From Selaginella tamariscina (lineage: Eukaryota; Streptophyta; Lycopodiopsida; Selaginellales; Selaginellaceae): 64,000 nucleotides of DNA. The notes below the pieces were generated by a model. That model worked only from the letters and a program-made list of their open reading frames with translations. It ran no database searches and was not told the DNA's origin. The stretch is taken from positions 620,001-684,000 of the forward strand of contig PUQB01000060.1 in NCBI GenBank assembly GCA_003024785.1, read 5' to 3'. The position numbers and the translations under genes were made by a program. Shown piece after piece: positions 35,965 to 47,134 of the stretch. Each line of letters begins with the position of its first letter. The first letter of the stretch is position 1.

Positions 35965-37175
35965 GGACAGGCACGCAACATGAACTAACTTCTAAATTTT
36001 GAGAATTAGAGATTTCTTTTTCTCACAACATACATACAGATAATGTTTCTCACACGTACAAAGAAATATCTAGTTGATTGTTAATATGTATAGTATATAT
36101 TTTGGCTGGAGATTTGCATTAATGAGTTTGTGTACGTTTATATGCGAGGTAAGTGTGTCTGCGTGCGTGAGCAATGTACCTTATATATGTATGTCGGTTC
36201 GAATGTGTATTAAAATGCAATGAAACACACACAACAACCACACACACACACACACACCACACACACACATGTGCGCACGCACACGCACACACAGTCTATT
36301 GCAGGTGCAGTGTTCAAGAGGTAATGTACATTGCTTCCTTAGATCTTTTCATAATGCAAAAATCAAAGTTCATTTTCTGGTGACAAATCAAAAAATAAAT
36401 ATGAAATTGATCAAGTTTTTGGAAACCTATAATTTATGTTAAGTGCTACTTAATAAAACTAAAATACTTATTATTATTAAAAAATTTTAATGTAAAATCT
36501 TAAACTGGAATGATTTTGGCAATGCATTGAATTAATACTATGCTTCTTTGTTTTCCGCTTGTCACTTAACAAATGAGTACACATTATATCTTTATTGCAC
36601 ACGTAATAGTAACTGTCTGTCCATAACTGTACCGCTGTTGTGCTCTGGTAATGGTTGCTTCCATTGTTCTCCATCCATGGTTTCACTGGTTCCAGTTTCT
36701 TTGGTGTGTGTGCGTGAGAGAGAGGGAGAGTATATAACGTATTCATAACACCGTTGTCCTTTGTTCTTTTCAGAAGGCCTCGAATGTTATACAGAACTTT
36801 CAAGCCTATTAGTGATATGGGCCTTAATTGTTATACAGAACATTATTACTTTGGTTCAATTTGTTCTCTCTCTCTCACACACACACGCACGCACTAGTTT
36901 TATGGTAAGAATATATATCCATTAGATACTAAAGTATCTATGTACATATTTACTCAAATGGGAAAGGACTCTGTAAAACCAGAATTTGACCTCCTTAATA
37001 ATTTAAGCCTGGGAAGATACCATTCTGCATGCTCAGCTTGAGGAGATTCCTCGGGATAGAGAAATACAATCTTCATCGGAAAGAAAGCACATGGGCCCGT
37101 CCTCCTTCCATTCCGCCTTCACCCTTGATCTTTTCGAATATCATACAGATTGAAACGTTAATGTCTTATTTGCAG
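34042..37175. other. AT-rich region with dinucleotide repeats, no clear gene
   Basis: Contains (GT)n near 35800-35830, (CT)n(CA)n near 35915-35962, and CA-rich tracts near 36225-36295 and 36870-36895. A minus-strand stretch at about 34430-34590 reads VFIAEAYQTLSRLVQRGWNM after a possible acceptor, but I do not recognise it. Earlier exons of the SCD2-like fragment could lie here but none could be supported. Confidence 0.6.
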
Positions 37176-38046
37176 GAAGGAAGCGGCATTGGAGCAACGT
37201 GAGGTGGAGTCTTCAGAGTTGTCATTTCCTTTATGAAATTTTCAGGCCGCACTTAAAGCTGCAGCACAAACCAGAGATGTGAAAGACAACGAATAGCAGC
37301 TCTACGCCTAGAAGCCGACGTTTGTTACATATGTATGCGCTTATGGGTGTGTGCAGCTCATTAAAGGGAATGTGAAATGACACTGTAATTAGAAGAATGA
37401 AAAGATCTAACTTAGCATAACGTAGATGGCGTTTTACAGAGTACAAATATAAATCATGGTGAATGTACATAATTGCATGCTTTGGGACTCCCAGATGGTC
37501 TGTGCTATGATTCTGTTCCTATGTTTTTGATTCATTTATTTCATTTGTTAACTACAGGCGGTCAAGGACGAAGCTGTTTCTGCAGCAGAAGCGGAAGTGA
37601 AGGCATTGAAAACAATGAATCACAGAATGATTCTTACAACAGAAGAGATGGTACGTAATATTGATAGAGTTACTAAAGTACAAGTATAATAACATTGTAT
37701 TACTATTTTTGTTATTAAAATAGCAAGTTGATATATGTTGATACTTGGCATCATATTCTTGATTCCAGGAAGAGGTTGTGTTGAAACGTTGCTGGCTTGC
37801 CCGTTACTGGGGCCTCGCTCTCCGGCATATGTTTGTTGAAGGATTATATGATGATATATTTATTCGATCATTTATGTAATTGGTTTGGATGCGTTAACTT
37901 GTTTATTTATGTCGTTTGGTTACATAATTCTGCAGGAGTTCACTCTGAGGTTGCACCTATGAAACATGAACATTGGTCGTCTCTTGCACCTCTGCCTTTG
38001 GAGGTTGTACTATCTGCTGGACAAAGGGCCAATGAGGAGCCCACAG
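37176..38046 (+). pseudogene. SCD2-like coiled-coil protein fragment
   Basis: Exon pieces are 37176-37203 (KEAALEQRE), 37246-37319 (AALKAAAQTRDVKDNE, then one base lost before IAALRLEAD), 37558-37650 (AEAEVKALKTMNHRMILTTEEM in part), 37769-37830 ([20 protein letters not shown]) and 37936-38046 (GVHSEVAPMKHEHWSSLAPL, PLEVVLSAGQRANEEPTG). The [10 protein letters not shown] and WSS.APLPLE..L.AGQ motifs are ones I recognise from plant SCD2 (stomatal cytokinesis defective 2), a coiled-coil protein of membrane traffic in cytokinesis. The first intron is only 42 bp. The donor after LALRH is out of phase with the next exon. The N-terminal half and C-terminus are absent. A pseudogene fragment is the best reading. 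Confidence 0.7.
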
Positions 38047-38111
38047 GTAATATCAGATACCTAGAACGGTTGTTAAGGCTTTCACTAACTAGATAATATA
38101 CATGCGGATAT

Positions 38112-38416
38112 ATGTGTATGTGTGCGTGTTATGTGGGCTCCCCGAAGTCCGAGAAGAAGCGGAAACGGACTAAGTTCATAGAGGAGCAGGTACGAAAGCT
38201 AGAAGCGGCTGCAAAGGAGGCAAACTGGATAATTGGGAATGTTCCAAAGGAGAGACAGGAGCAGCTTGCGGCTGAGATTGGGATTAGTATGCAGTCTCTC
38301 AAGTGTTGGTGGCTGAGATTGGGATTAGTATGCAGTCTCTCAAGTGTTGGTGGCTGAGATTGGGATTAGTATGCAGTCTCTCAAGTGTTGGTTTCATTAT
38401 ACCAAGCAGAAAACCT
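38112..38416 (+). pseudogene. ZF-HD-type homeodomain fragment disrupted by a 41 bp repeat
   Basis: The frame reads KKRKRTKFIEEQVRKLEAAA, then KEANWIIGNVPKERQEQLAA, then EIGISMQSLKCW. It fits the homeodomain of plant zinc-finger homeodomain proteins (KKR.RTKF..EQ....A...GW....., EIG......K.W). At the recognition helix a 41 bp unit occurs three times (starts 38271, 38312 and 38353). The true end (WFHYTKQKT, stop) follows only the third copy and is out of frame. The zinc-finger part typical of the family was not found. It sits 65 bp after the last SCD2-like exon, where SCD2 should continue, so the two fragments are juxtaposed rather than one gene. Confidence 0.65.
38271..38393. repeat. Three tandem copies of a 41 bp coding unit
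   Basis: Copies start at 38271, 38312 and 38353 with GCTGAGATTGGGATTAGTAT, and each ends CTCTCAAGTGTTGGTG or similar. They are almost identical. Two extra units add 82 bp, which is not a multiple of three. Confidence 0.95.
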
Positions 38417-38419
38417 GAA

Positions 38420-39711
38420 GAAGGGACTCAGAACTGAAGATATATATTATATATATCGTATTCAGTCTTTAGTTGTCTAGTAGACTGAAGTTTCTTTTTC
38501 TTTGTCACATTTTTCCTTTTTTTTTTCTCTTCTATGCATTTGTTAAGTTCCATCTACAGTGTGTGTGTGTGTGTGTGTGTGTTTGCGCGCGCGTGTTGGC
38601 AAATCAGACCATATTAAGATATTCCATGTAATTTATTTTTAAACTGCCAACCAGCAACAAAAATACATTACATTCCTTTATTGAGTTAAATTAAGTCTTT
38701 CGTTGAGGAATGTTTCTAAAATAATTTCACTGGCATATAATTATATTGAAGTATCTTTTAAAATATATCTAGCATTTTAAAAATTAAGAAGTTTTAACTA
38801 AACACTTGGTATTAACTTGGTATTCGTGTGTGTGTGTGTGTGTGTGTGTGGGTACAGTTATATCTTTTAAATGTTCTTAAACCTTGTAATTCTAATTTAA
38901 ACAAGCTTTATGTTTCACTGTAATATAAATTTAAGATATATGTATATATTTTTATATAAACCATTAAAGTATTATTAATGAGAAATGAAATATAAATCAT
39001 ATATGTATGATAAATATTATGTATATGATGTATTTAATTTATTTAAGGCGGGTTATCTTGTCGCCTTGATAATCAGATAAAGTAACATTAAACCCACTTT
39101 TTAGTTGAAGGTATAGAGTAGGAATTTCAGACAATTAAAACAATTCAATGCATTACTAAAATACTAATTTACTATAGCTGTCTGTTACAATTTAAATCTA
39201 AATATAAAATTTAAAAGAATAATACCAAATTTCACAATTTTTACATTTAATAAGATAATACATATAACTATATTCTATATATCCATACAAGTTTAAATTA
39301 TATATACATTTATGCATTACATATATTTAAGATTTACTGTTTAATAAAATTCAAATTTTATTATTATTAAATATTGATTTTATTTAATTTGAAATTTTCA
39401 CCCAAAATTTTTAAATACACATTTTGCATATTTAAATTTAAATCAGATTTTGATAAGCTAAAATTAAATAATTTTTTAATGATAAATTTTAATATAAAGT
39501 AAAAATAAAATAGGTTAAAACATATTTAAAGTGCCATAAGTGATTTTCTTAAGTGAAACAATCTCATAAACATCTTTATCATACATGTAAATTTCTATTA
39601 AATATTTATTATACAATCTGGATGTTTATTAAGATAAATTCCAAATATAAAATGATTTATTTGTCTAACCCATTAATAAAATAACAGATATCTTATCACA
39701 AAATGATATAG
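38420..39711. other. AT-rich region with (GT)n tracts
   Basis: (GT)n occurs at about 38559-38582 and 38826-38851. Otherwise the stretch is A/T-rich with no readable coding sequence. Confidence 0.7.
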
Positions 39712-40560
39712 ATGAATCTTGTGAAATGCTTCCTTGTAAAACTGCATTTGGCATGGTTTACCAGCTTGGAGCAAGCTTGTACATATCTCACTTGCCAATC
39801 CCTTAACATATCTAGCCCACCTATAATAACAAGTGAAGGTGGTAGTTTCACCTTATCGATTTTCTTTGCTCTCGGTCCAAACACATTTGCAACTGGGTGA
39901 TCTCGATTTTCTCCCTTTGGTAGGTAAGCTGCCCAATGTCAATCTGCATTCTCCATAGTCACAATGGGTGCATTATTCAGCTTCACTAGTTTAGGCAATA
40001 TTTAAAATAAATATACATATTATCTCTGTCACTGTTCTTTCTTCTCTACCAGAGAAGAATATGTCCACGTATAGTGATCTTCAAATTTGAATCATGGGAA
40101 GCCCTTAATCCTACGTGATGGACAATGTTACCCCGGGACTGTCTCCACATAAAAGCAGCAATTCAGGTTGGCCGATATAGGAAGCTGGTCAGTAGTCTGA
40201 ACCCATTGTAAGGCTTCATAACTATCTTCATGAGCAGTTGGGTACTTGTACTCTGAAGAACGCCGATAGTTTACTGAAACAACCACGCATGGAACCTTGG
40301 CTGCCAATCTCTTACAAAAATCATCATAGCTAATGAAGTCTGGAGATAAAACTGCAAATCCTCCACCATGGTAATGAATTACTGTTGGTTGTGCACTACA
40401 ACAATTCTTCTTGTCATAGATCCGAACCCAGATATTCTGTCACGGCAGACAACCACGTCTTTGGAACATATACCATCCTTGTTTGGATCAGAGCTTGCTG
40501 CTACCTTAACTTCCATAGCATCAGCTAACCACCTATTGATTGTGTGATCAAGCCTACGAA
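39712..40560 (-). pseudogene. Plant carboxylesterase (CXE/GID1-like alpha/beta hydrolase) pseudogene
   Basis: Minus-strand pieces match the plant carboxylesterase family in order. LDHTINRWLADAMEVKVAAS near 40540 is followed by the oxyanion-hole motif YHGGGFAVLSP (HGGG at 40369-40380) and the CVVVSVNYRRSSEYKYPTAH segment. A GDSPGGN-type nucleophile elbow follows, with one base missing (about 40127-40146). Then come DHPVANVFGP, GGLDMLRDWQVRYVQ (catalytic Asp at about 39810) and a final EAFH at about 39721 (catalytic His). A TGA replaces Trp in AD(W)HWAAYLP, and at least three frameshifts are visible. Such enzymes hydrolyse small esters in the cytosol. The reading is intronless, as most CXE genes are. 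It is clearly non-functional. Confidence 0.75.
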
Positions 40561-40890
40561 CTAAACCATTTTAGTAGTAACAACTCCACACATCAACCTG
40601 ATTCGGTAGGGAATTTAATTACTTCGTCGTCTTGTACTAATAGATGCCATTTTCTTCTTCAAAACCTTATTTATAGTACAATATACTTAAGATTAGTACA
40701 ATATACTTGGCATATTCTTTTGGTTAGGTTAGTTCAAAAATGAAAGTGAGAGGCAGCTATGTGTGTGTATTGTGTGTGCCTGTTACAGTTCAAATTTTCA
40801 ATATTCTTTTTATAGTATAGATGAAGTTACAAAATCAAAATATTATAATCACACACGCACACACATATGTATGATATATGTATATATTTG

Positions 40891-41269
40891 CCAACATTTC
40901 TCTACTGGCTTGAGAAATGTGGAATGTTATTCTGCACACTTGTCCAGGGACTTGAACATCTCAATCTTCTCTGGTGGCAATGAATGTAGAATTTTCTTCA
41001 CTGGTGCTTTTGACTCACTTGTTTGTTGCCTGAGAACAAGCTCTCAATACACACATAAAACTTGTGTGTGTGTGTGATCACTTATATGCATGTATATTAT
41101 AGACGGCAGCAGCCTGGAGCACTGTTGTATGGAGCATGCTCAACCTTGGTTTTATACTTGCCCCAAACAAAGAGTGCGGTACCACAGCATGTGAATCCAC
41201 AGCATTTTTTGACAAACATGAGCTGGGCGGCCGGGGGGGGGGGGGGTAGAGGGGTAGAGGGAGACCCAT
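40891..41269 (-). pseudogene. Stearoyl-ACP desaturase 5' fragment
   Basis: The minus-strand exon at 40891-41040 reads LVLRQQTSESKAPVKKILHS then LPPEKIEMFKSLDKCAE, a TAA (40927-40929), and in the same frame LKPVEKCW. The motif PP.KIE.FKSL..WAE....LKPVEKCW is the conserved start of plastid acyl-ACP desaturases, which insert the delta-9 double bond into stearoyl-ACP. An upstream exon at about 41105-41269 (IKPRLSMLHTTVLQAAA, then GT) has the look of a transit-peptide exon. The ferritin-like di-iron part is absent. A fragment with a premature stop. Confidence 0.7.
41222..41250. repeat. Poly-G tract
   Basis: A run of about 14 G follows GGGCGGCCGG, the longest G run in the window. It lies within or just upstream of the putative transit-peptide exon of the desaturase fragment and is a likely place for sequencing length error. 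Confidence 0.85.
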
Positions 41270-41714
41270 ACCTGTTGCTGGGTGATTATCTAGAGAGTAT
41301 GCTTTTCTGTGTAGAGAACCTGTGTGCCTTTTAAACCCTGCATATTAAGAAGTCCTTGGAGCTGAATATTGCACAACCATGCAAGCTCGTACGGCATTAT
41401 GGTACGGATAAGTGATTTTGTTAGCAAGCAAGCTATCGTGGCTTTTCCCATTTCCCTTCCTATTAATAAGAACTTAAATCTGATCAATAATATTCAATTT
41501 TTAAAATATATTTGTTGTTCTCTCTGTCTCTCTCTCAAACACGCACACATAGAGACCCACACAAGTCCGTTTAATAAGTAAAATTTGATATTAAGTCTAG
41601 GATTAAAATATATGTCTGAAAAAAGAAAACATTAGTTGTATGTGCATGATCTTCCTTAAGAATCGATCGATCTGGAAAAAGAAGGTAAATAATTAAATAC
41701 TTATCTTAAGTTGT

Positions 41715-42456
41715 TCATCTTTGTTTGTTTGAAATAAACTTGAGAGCAGCTTTAAGGATGTAGTATGTCCACATAAAACTCACCGTCAGAAGCATGAGGA
41801 GAAGACAATTTAAAAACGTAAACAAGAATGGATAATCTCCCCATTTGTTGAAATTGCTACAATAATAAAGGATATAACTACTGTTTATATACACGTACAT
41901 ATTTGAAGTGTGTTTTAACTAGTTTATCACGTGTTTTAAATAGAGTTTAAATATTAAACTTACAAAGAGATTGAGAGGACGAACCACGGAAACATTTAAT
42001 TCGAAACCCTACCCACTGGATGACGTAGAATGTGTAACATGCCATAGTCATACGGTAGTCGCAGTATACAAAGTGGATAAGTTTGCACACTTTAAAAACA
42101 CGTCAGACACCAACGATTACCATGCCAACCTGCCACAGACCGTACACATAGAGTAAGGTAAGTGCTACAGAATGATGAAGCAACATTAAATAGTGATCTC
42201 TTCTCCTTGTTTCAAGTAGGTAGAGAGCAAGAATGCTGAAGACATATATCCCCATCTGTAATATATACAATCCGTATGCCAAGGCTGCAAATACTTTGTT
42301 ATCAAATATATACATGTATATGAATTATTGTGATCATTTTATACATTTGAAGTTCCTTATTATCGTGTATAATAAGTATATATTAATACCTGATGTCGTG
42401 GTGGGCAGTGACAAGGCAGCCTACCGCAATCCACGTGGCAAATGCCACAAGGACTC
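41715..42456 (-). pseudogene. TLC-domain (LAG1/ceramide synthase-like) gene fragment
   Basis: Three minus-strand pieces. 42392-42456 encodes a hydrophobic segment (VLVAFATWIAVGCLVTAHHD) ending at a good donor (CATCAG/GTATTA). 42103-42315 reads YILQMGIYVFSILALYLLET, then RRRDHYLMLLHHSVALTLLY, then WQVGMVIVGV, continuing out of frame into SDVFLK. 41740-41860 reads FLFTFLNCLLLMLLTVSFMW. The string ET.RRD...M..HH followed by DVFL is the TLC-domain signature of LAG1-type ceramide synthases, ER membrane enzymes that acylate sphingoid bases. The His pair is present. Stops and frame changes and missing N-terminal exons argue for a pseudogene. Confidence 0.6.
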
Positions 42457-43412
42457 ACCGTGGCGACAAGTCTTGCTGGCAAGCAAGATATACGCAGCGA
42501 GACTCTACAAGAAATATATTACTCACGCACTCTCTTTCTCTCTCTCTCTCACACACACGCGCCTGCACATTCACCAAGCTATAGAGGAACATCTTATATA
42601 TAACATTAAGTTGTTGTGTGTGTGTGTGTCCTCACCAATCTGGAACTAATCACTTGCTTAAGCTACACACACACCAACGTGTTTAATTGTACACACATTG
42701 GTGGGGAAAACAAAAGAAGAAGTAGTAGCTACAAGGATTAATTGGTGTATAATACAAGACAAATGCTTAGACACGATGTATGTACATACAACGTGCATAT
42801 ATTTGTGTTATTGGCTAGCAACACCCAAGCGTGAGGCTCCATGCTTGAAAACGAGTTGATTTTGGTACGTGTTATTTCTTTTTTATGGGCATTGCTATAG
42901 AGTTTATGAGGGATTGCTCTAAGGTTCAATAGGTATTTTTTAAGAAGGCAATTGCAAACATGATTTTTATTTAATAAGAAGCTTTGTGTGTCTGTAGTAA
43001 GTGGTCATTCTAAAGTGTGTTAGATATATTCTTGGGTATTTGAATTTTTTGATTTTGGTGGATGTGTATGTTGTACGCTATAGTGGTTATCACGGGGCTA
43101 TTTGGGCAATTATTAAAGAATGGTTGGGCTTTTTTTTTTGTCTTTGTTTGCTTTTGTTTTGGTGTGTGGTGAGTTATAGTTTAGAGATTGAAGCTCGAGA
43201 CAATATCCAGACGAGAGATTAAACCCGTAAAGGTACGAATCAATTACTTTTTTCTTTAGACACTTAATTATGTTAGAGTCTTAATAAATAAGAATAAATA
43301 TAAGTTTATACGAAATCCGTTTCTATGTTTTGATGTACAATTGTATTTTGCACCTTAAATAAACTTATAACATTCCAACATATAACGTGCATATATTTGT
43401 GTTATTGGCCAT

Positions 43413-43646
43413 TTACATTTCTAAAAACAAGGTAACAAAATCAAACACAAAACCCAAAACAGTGATCAAAGTATAGAAACTCAAAACCCAAAAAGTGATT
43501 AAATATAGAAACCATAAAACCCAAAACAGTGATTTACTCAGAGGTAAAAACCCATTTACATGAAGGACAGCCACTGACATGCGGGCAAATACTAAAGAGG
43601 CAGTAGCACCGGCAAGTCTGTCAGTTAGATTGACATCGTTTGCCAT
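43413..43646 (-). other. Unrecognised minus-strand ORF, possible exon
   Basis: Begins MANDVNLTDRLAGATASLVF and continues ARMSVAVLHVNGFLPL before a possible donor (CTCTGA/GTAAAT). The part after it (LPLSKSLFWVLWFLY..) comes from repeats of AACCCAAAACAGTGA on the plus strand and is probably intron. The first 36 residues look like coding sequence, but I do not recognise the family. It may belong to the neighbouring TLC-domain gene remnant. Confidence 0.3.
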
Positions 43647-43649
43647 TAC

Positions 43650-45173
43650 ATCAAACGCCGTCTACCATCTGCCTACGTGTAAACCTTCAAGTGGAGGAAG
43701 CAAAGGCAGAAACCTCTTACTGTGGTATAATAAGTAAATATATAATAGATATATTTGAATTAATGTTTGCAGATTTTATAAACTCGCAACATGCATGCAT
43801 GCACATGCACATACTTACGTCTGACATGGAGTAGACTCAAGCCAGAAGAAGAACCAGCAAGCTTCTATAATATGATTAATTATAATTAATGCTGAAAACT
43901 AAAGTATTTATTTTTTGTGATGAATATATAAGTTAAACATAACCTTACATTTATTTTTCATTAGTCCTATTAAACATTAAAAGTCTAATTAATAAAAAAG
44001 TTATTTTATAGCCCATTGGTTATAAATAATTATTAGAATGAATTTTAATTATAATAACTTTTAAATTATTTAGTAAGTATCCACTGCTAACAAGCAAGAG
44101 CACTATGCTGAAACCACACATAGATTATTTAATGTGTGATTAATTAAATAATTAAATTTGAATGACTTTGTTGATACTTGTAAAGACATACATGTATATC
44201 ATATGTAAACTTTATAATAAATAAATAATATCTTATATGCATGTAGTAAACAATAATTTACTTAACAATTAAGTTTTAATATTAACATTAAGATAATAGA
44301 AATATACTTATCATGTTTCTAATATAATAGTTTAAAATATTACTATATATACTTATATATAAATTTAAATTATAAAGTACGGCAAATAATATTATTTGAG
44401 TGGTAATTGCATCATAATTTATATATGTAACATGAATAAATATTGTATAAGTACTTAATCAAAAGGAGAAAATTTTCTACATACCCTTAAAATTTATATT
44501 TACATATATATACCCCTATAAATTTAAATTTACATAAATACCCCTCTAAAAAATTTAATTTTGCATATATACCTTTCAAAAACTTCAATTATTTAACTTT
44601 TAAAATAACAATACTAGATAATATATATATATATTTAAATCATAGCATATTTAAAATGAAAAAAATTGAGGCTTAGCAAGTGTTAAATGTTAAAAAATGT
44701 TAAAGTTAAAAAATGGTATATTTTAAAAAAATAATTATACTATATTGTGACATATATGTTTAATAGGTTGCATTTTGAACTTAAATATATTAAAATACAA
44801 ATTAGTTATAAGAAACTTTAAATTTTAATTTTGAAATATATGAAGTTTTAAATAAGGGTATATATGTAATATAAAATTTCAAAGGGTATATATGTAAATA
44901 TAAAACAAAATTTCTAATTTAATTATATTATATCTTTATTCATTGTGATTAAATTTTTAACCACTCAACTAGGAATGTGTAGCTGAGCTGATGGAGAAGA
45001 TAAAGAATAACAATTCTTACACCGTTTCACATAATGCTATTTTGTGCCTATACTATAAAAGAAAAAAAAGGCACTAAAATAGTATGGGTAATAACACCAA
45101 AACAAATCATGAAGATCCATACGAAGAATAAAAAATCAATCAGGTATTACATTATTAGCGATAACACACGATA
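43650..45173. other. AT-rich region without genes
   Basis: Very AT-rich, with repeated phrases such as TATATACCCCT and AAATTTAAATTTACATA around 44480-44580 and their approximate complements near 44860-44900. No readable coding sequence. Confidence 0.7.
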
Positions 45174-47134
45174 ATGGTAGCCCAACGACTTCTCGATGAA
45201 CACAATAAAAGAACAATGGCAACAAAACTTTCTGAGCATACCCATGAAAAGCTGACAAAAAGATCGGCGTTTTTAACTAAGCTGAATCTCACAATCGAGC
45301 AGTACCATAAACTATTGGCGGAATGGGACAATGCTGACACCAACCACTACAACAACAAAATATGGGAGAAGTTCAAAACACACGTGATCCATGTGGGGAA
45401 ATCTTGGGTGACCACAAAGAGCTACTGTAAGGAGAGAACAAAGTGCGAAATACCGGGTAAGTAAATTGTCTTTGTGGGATTTATCTTGCTAGCATTTTAA
45501 TCTGTCTCTTTTTAATCTTTAGAGAGCTAAAGAAATTGTAGCAGTTGATTTTGCCTAGGTGGGTGGGAAGGAAACATCCTTTCTGATGATGTTGATTTCT
45601 CGCCCCAAGGACAAGGTCTTTGCCAAATGGGTGGGGATTATGGAATTGTTCGCAAAAAGAACATTGAAGAAGAAGCAAACAAGTGAAGGGGAGCCCTCGG
45701 AGAAATCTGTAAAGAAACCCAGTAAGACAGCGAGACTAAGTTTATTCAATCTATGAAGGATGTAGACAACGACTTCAAGCTCACATGGTTGAAGCCTTTG
45801 AACAGAATAACGGTGAAGGAGATGAATGTCTTAGTTGATTTGGTGGTTGATGATAAACTACAGATTAATAACAGTAGCCCCACCTCTCCTTTTCATCTTA
45901 TGGAGCTGAAGATGATCAGGCACTTCAAGGAATGGTTAGGAATACATTGTTATAAACTGGGTTGGACCTCGGCTTCAACATATAAAGAGGTCAACAAAAA
46001 TCTGCATATGACAGATGATGATATGCTTGTCCAATGGGTGAACCAATCAGAAGATTTGGGTAAGAATCTATTGTATGCCAACGCCAGAAAGGAGAACATC
46101 GCGATGACGCCTTTCTTTTGGCAATCCTTTAGCAGCGGAGAACCGAGTTAAACCTTATAGGATGCTATGAATCATGACAAGCCCTACAGATGTTTGTTGT
46201 CAGATTTGGAGACTTTATGGGGTAACATCACTGCTTGTAAAAACCGTTTAAATGTTCGTGATGGATCAGCGGGTATCAAAAAATCCCTCGTAGAAAAGGC
46301 ATTAGAGGATTTGGTGGAGAAACTTAGCCATGCAAGCATGTACAGAGAAGGTATTTATTATTAAATTTTTGCACACTTAATTGATACCTAAGTTTTTAAG
46401 TATTTACTTCTTGATTCTAGCTCATGTCATCAATACTTTTGCCTTCGTTTTCGCCAAGAAGAATAAACATCATTTGACTGGATTTTATATGAACGATGCT
46501 GATGCCAAGTGTATTGATACGGTGGTTGTTAGGAATGCACCAAACAATTTTAAACTTCCAAATGACTATCCAGGCATCTGTTTTCACTTTAACAGTCTTG
46601 AACCTCTATATGATACATCGATAACTGAGAGGGATGTATTCAACAATGTACGTTATCTAAACATTATAAGTCAGGCTACACGGAGCATTGTCAACTTGAT
46701 CATGGGTCCTCATAGTGATGCATGGGTTTTTTACTGTTGCACTAGAGGATCCATCTTGAAGGAGTGTTACCTTCGGGATACATGTGTGTTTGCCGTTGAA
46801 AAGGATAAGACCATGGTTAAGGACTTGAACAAGTGGATAGAGAAGTTCTCAACTGACTACCCAACAAACCCATACAGGAGTATTTGGGAAAGTTCCCTCC
46901 TGAGGAGTGCGATAGCTTTGAGGAGGTGGTTCAATGTCGGAGTCTGAGAATGATCTTGAATCAGATATTAGACCAGAAGTTATCTCAAGGAGTACAGAAC
47001 ATTCACTTACTCCATTACCCATGGAAACATCAATAAAGGAAATGGGAGATGTTGAACGATCTTCTAAGCAGCTAAAACCTTCTTCGCCTCACTCAGAAGG
47101 TAACAACGAAGAAGAATTATTAATGAATTGTTAA
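45174..47134 (+). pseudogene. Multi-exon gene remnant, unknown family, methyltransferase-like C-terminal motif
   Basis: Exon 1 is 45174-45456, with start ATG at 45174 and donor GTAAGT. The acceptor TTGCCTAG at 45558 joins in phase to give CEIPGGWEGNILSDDVDF. Further coding runs to about 46148 with two opposite frame changes near 45682 and 45727. In-frame TAA and TAG occur at 46149-46160. Exon 46161-46350 and exon 46421-46947 are joined in phase by a 70 bp intron. The last exon reads DAWVFYCCTRGSILKECYLR then DTCVFAVEKDKTM. This resembles motif I plus the acidic loop of class I methyltransferases (hDxxCGxGS, then a hydrophobic strand ending in E/D), but the glycines are partly replaced. An acidic Ser-rich tail (MSESENDLESDIRPE) follows in another frame. 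The methyltransferase call is an inference. Confidence 0.45.

Noticed and set aside
35797..36383. Cys- or Arg-rich ORFs such as those through GTGTGTGCGCGC and CACACACA tracts
   Set aside because: They are translations of dinucleotide repeats.
39696..39900. Plus-strand ORF overlapping the carboxylesterase C-terminus
   Set aside because: The minus strand carries the recognisable GGLDMLRDWQ and EAFH segments, so the plus-strand frame is a shadow.
45155..45749. Minus-strand ORFs opposite the 45-46 kb exons
   Set aside because: Plus-strand exons with in-phase splice junctions explain the region better.
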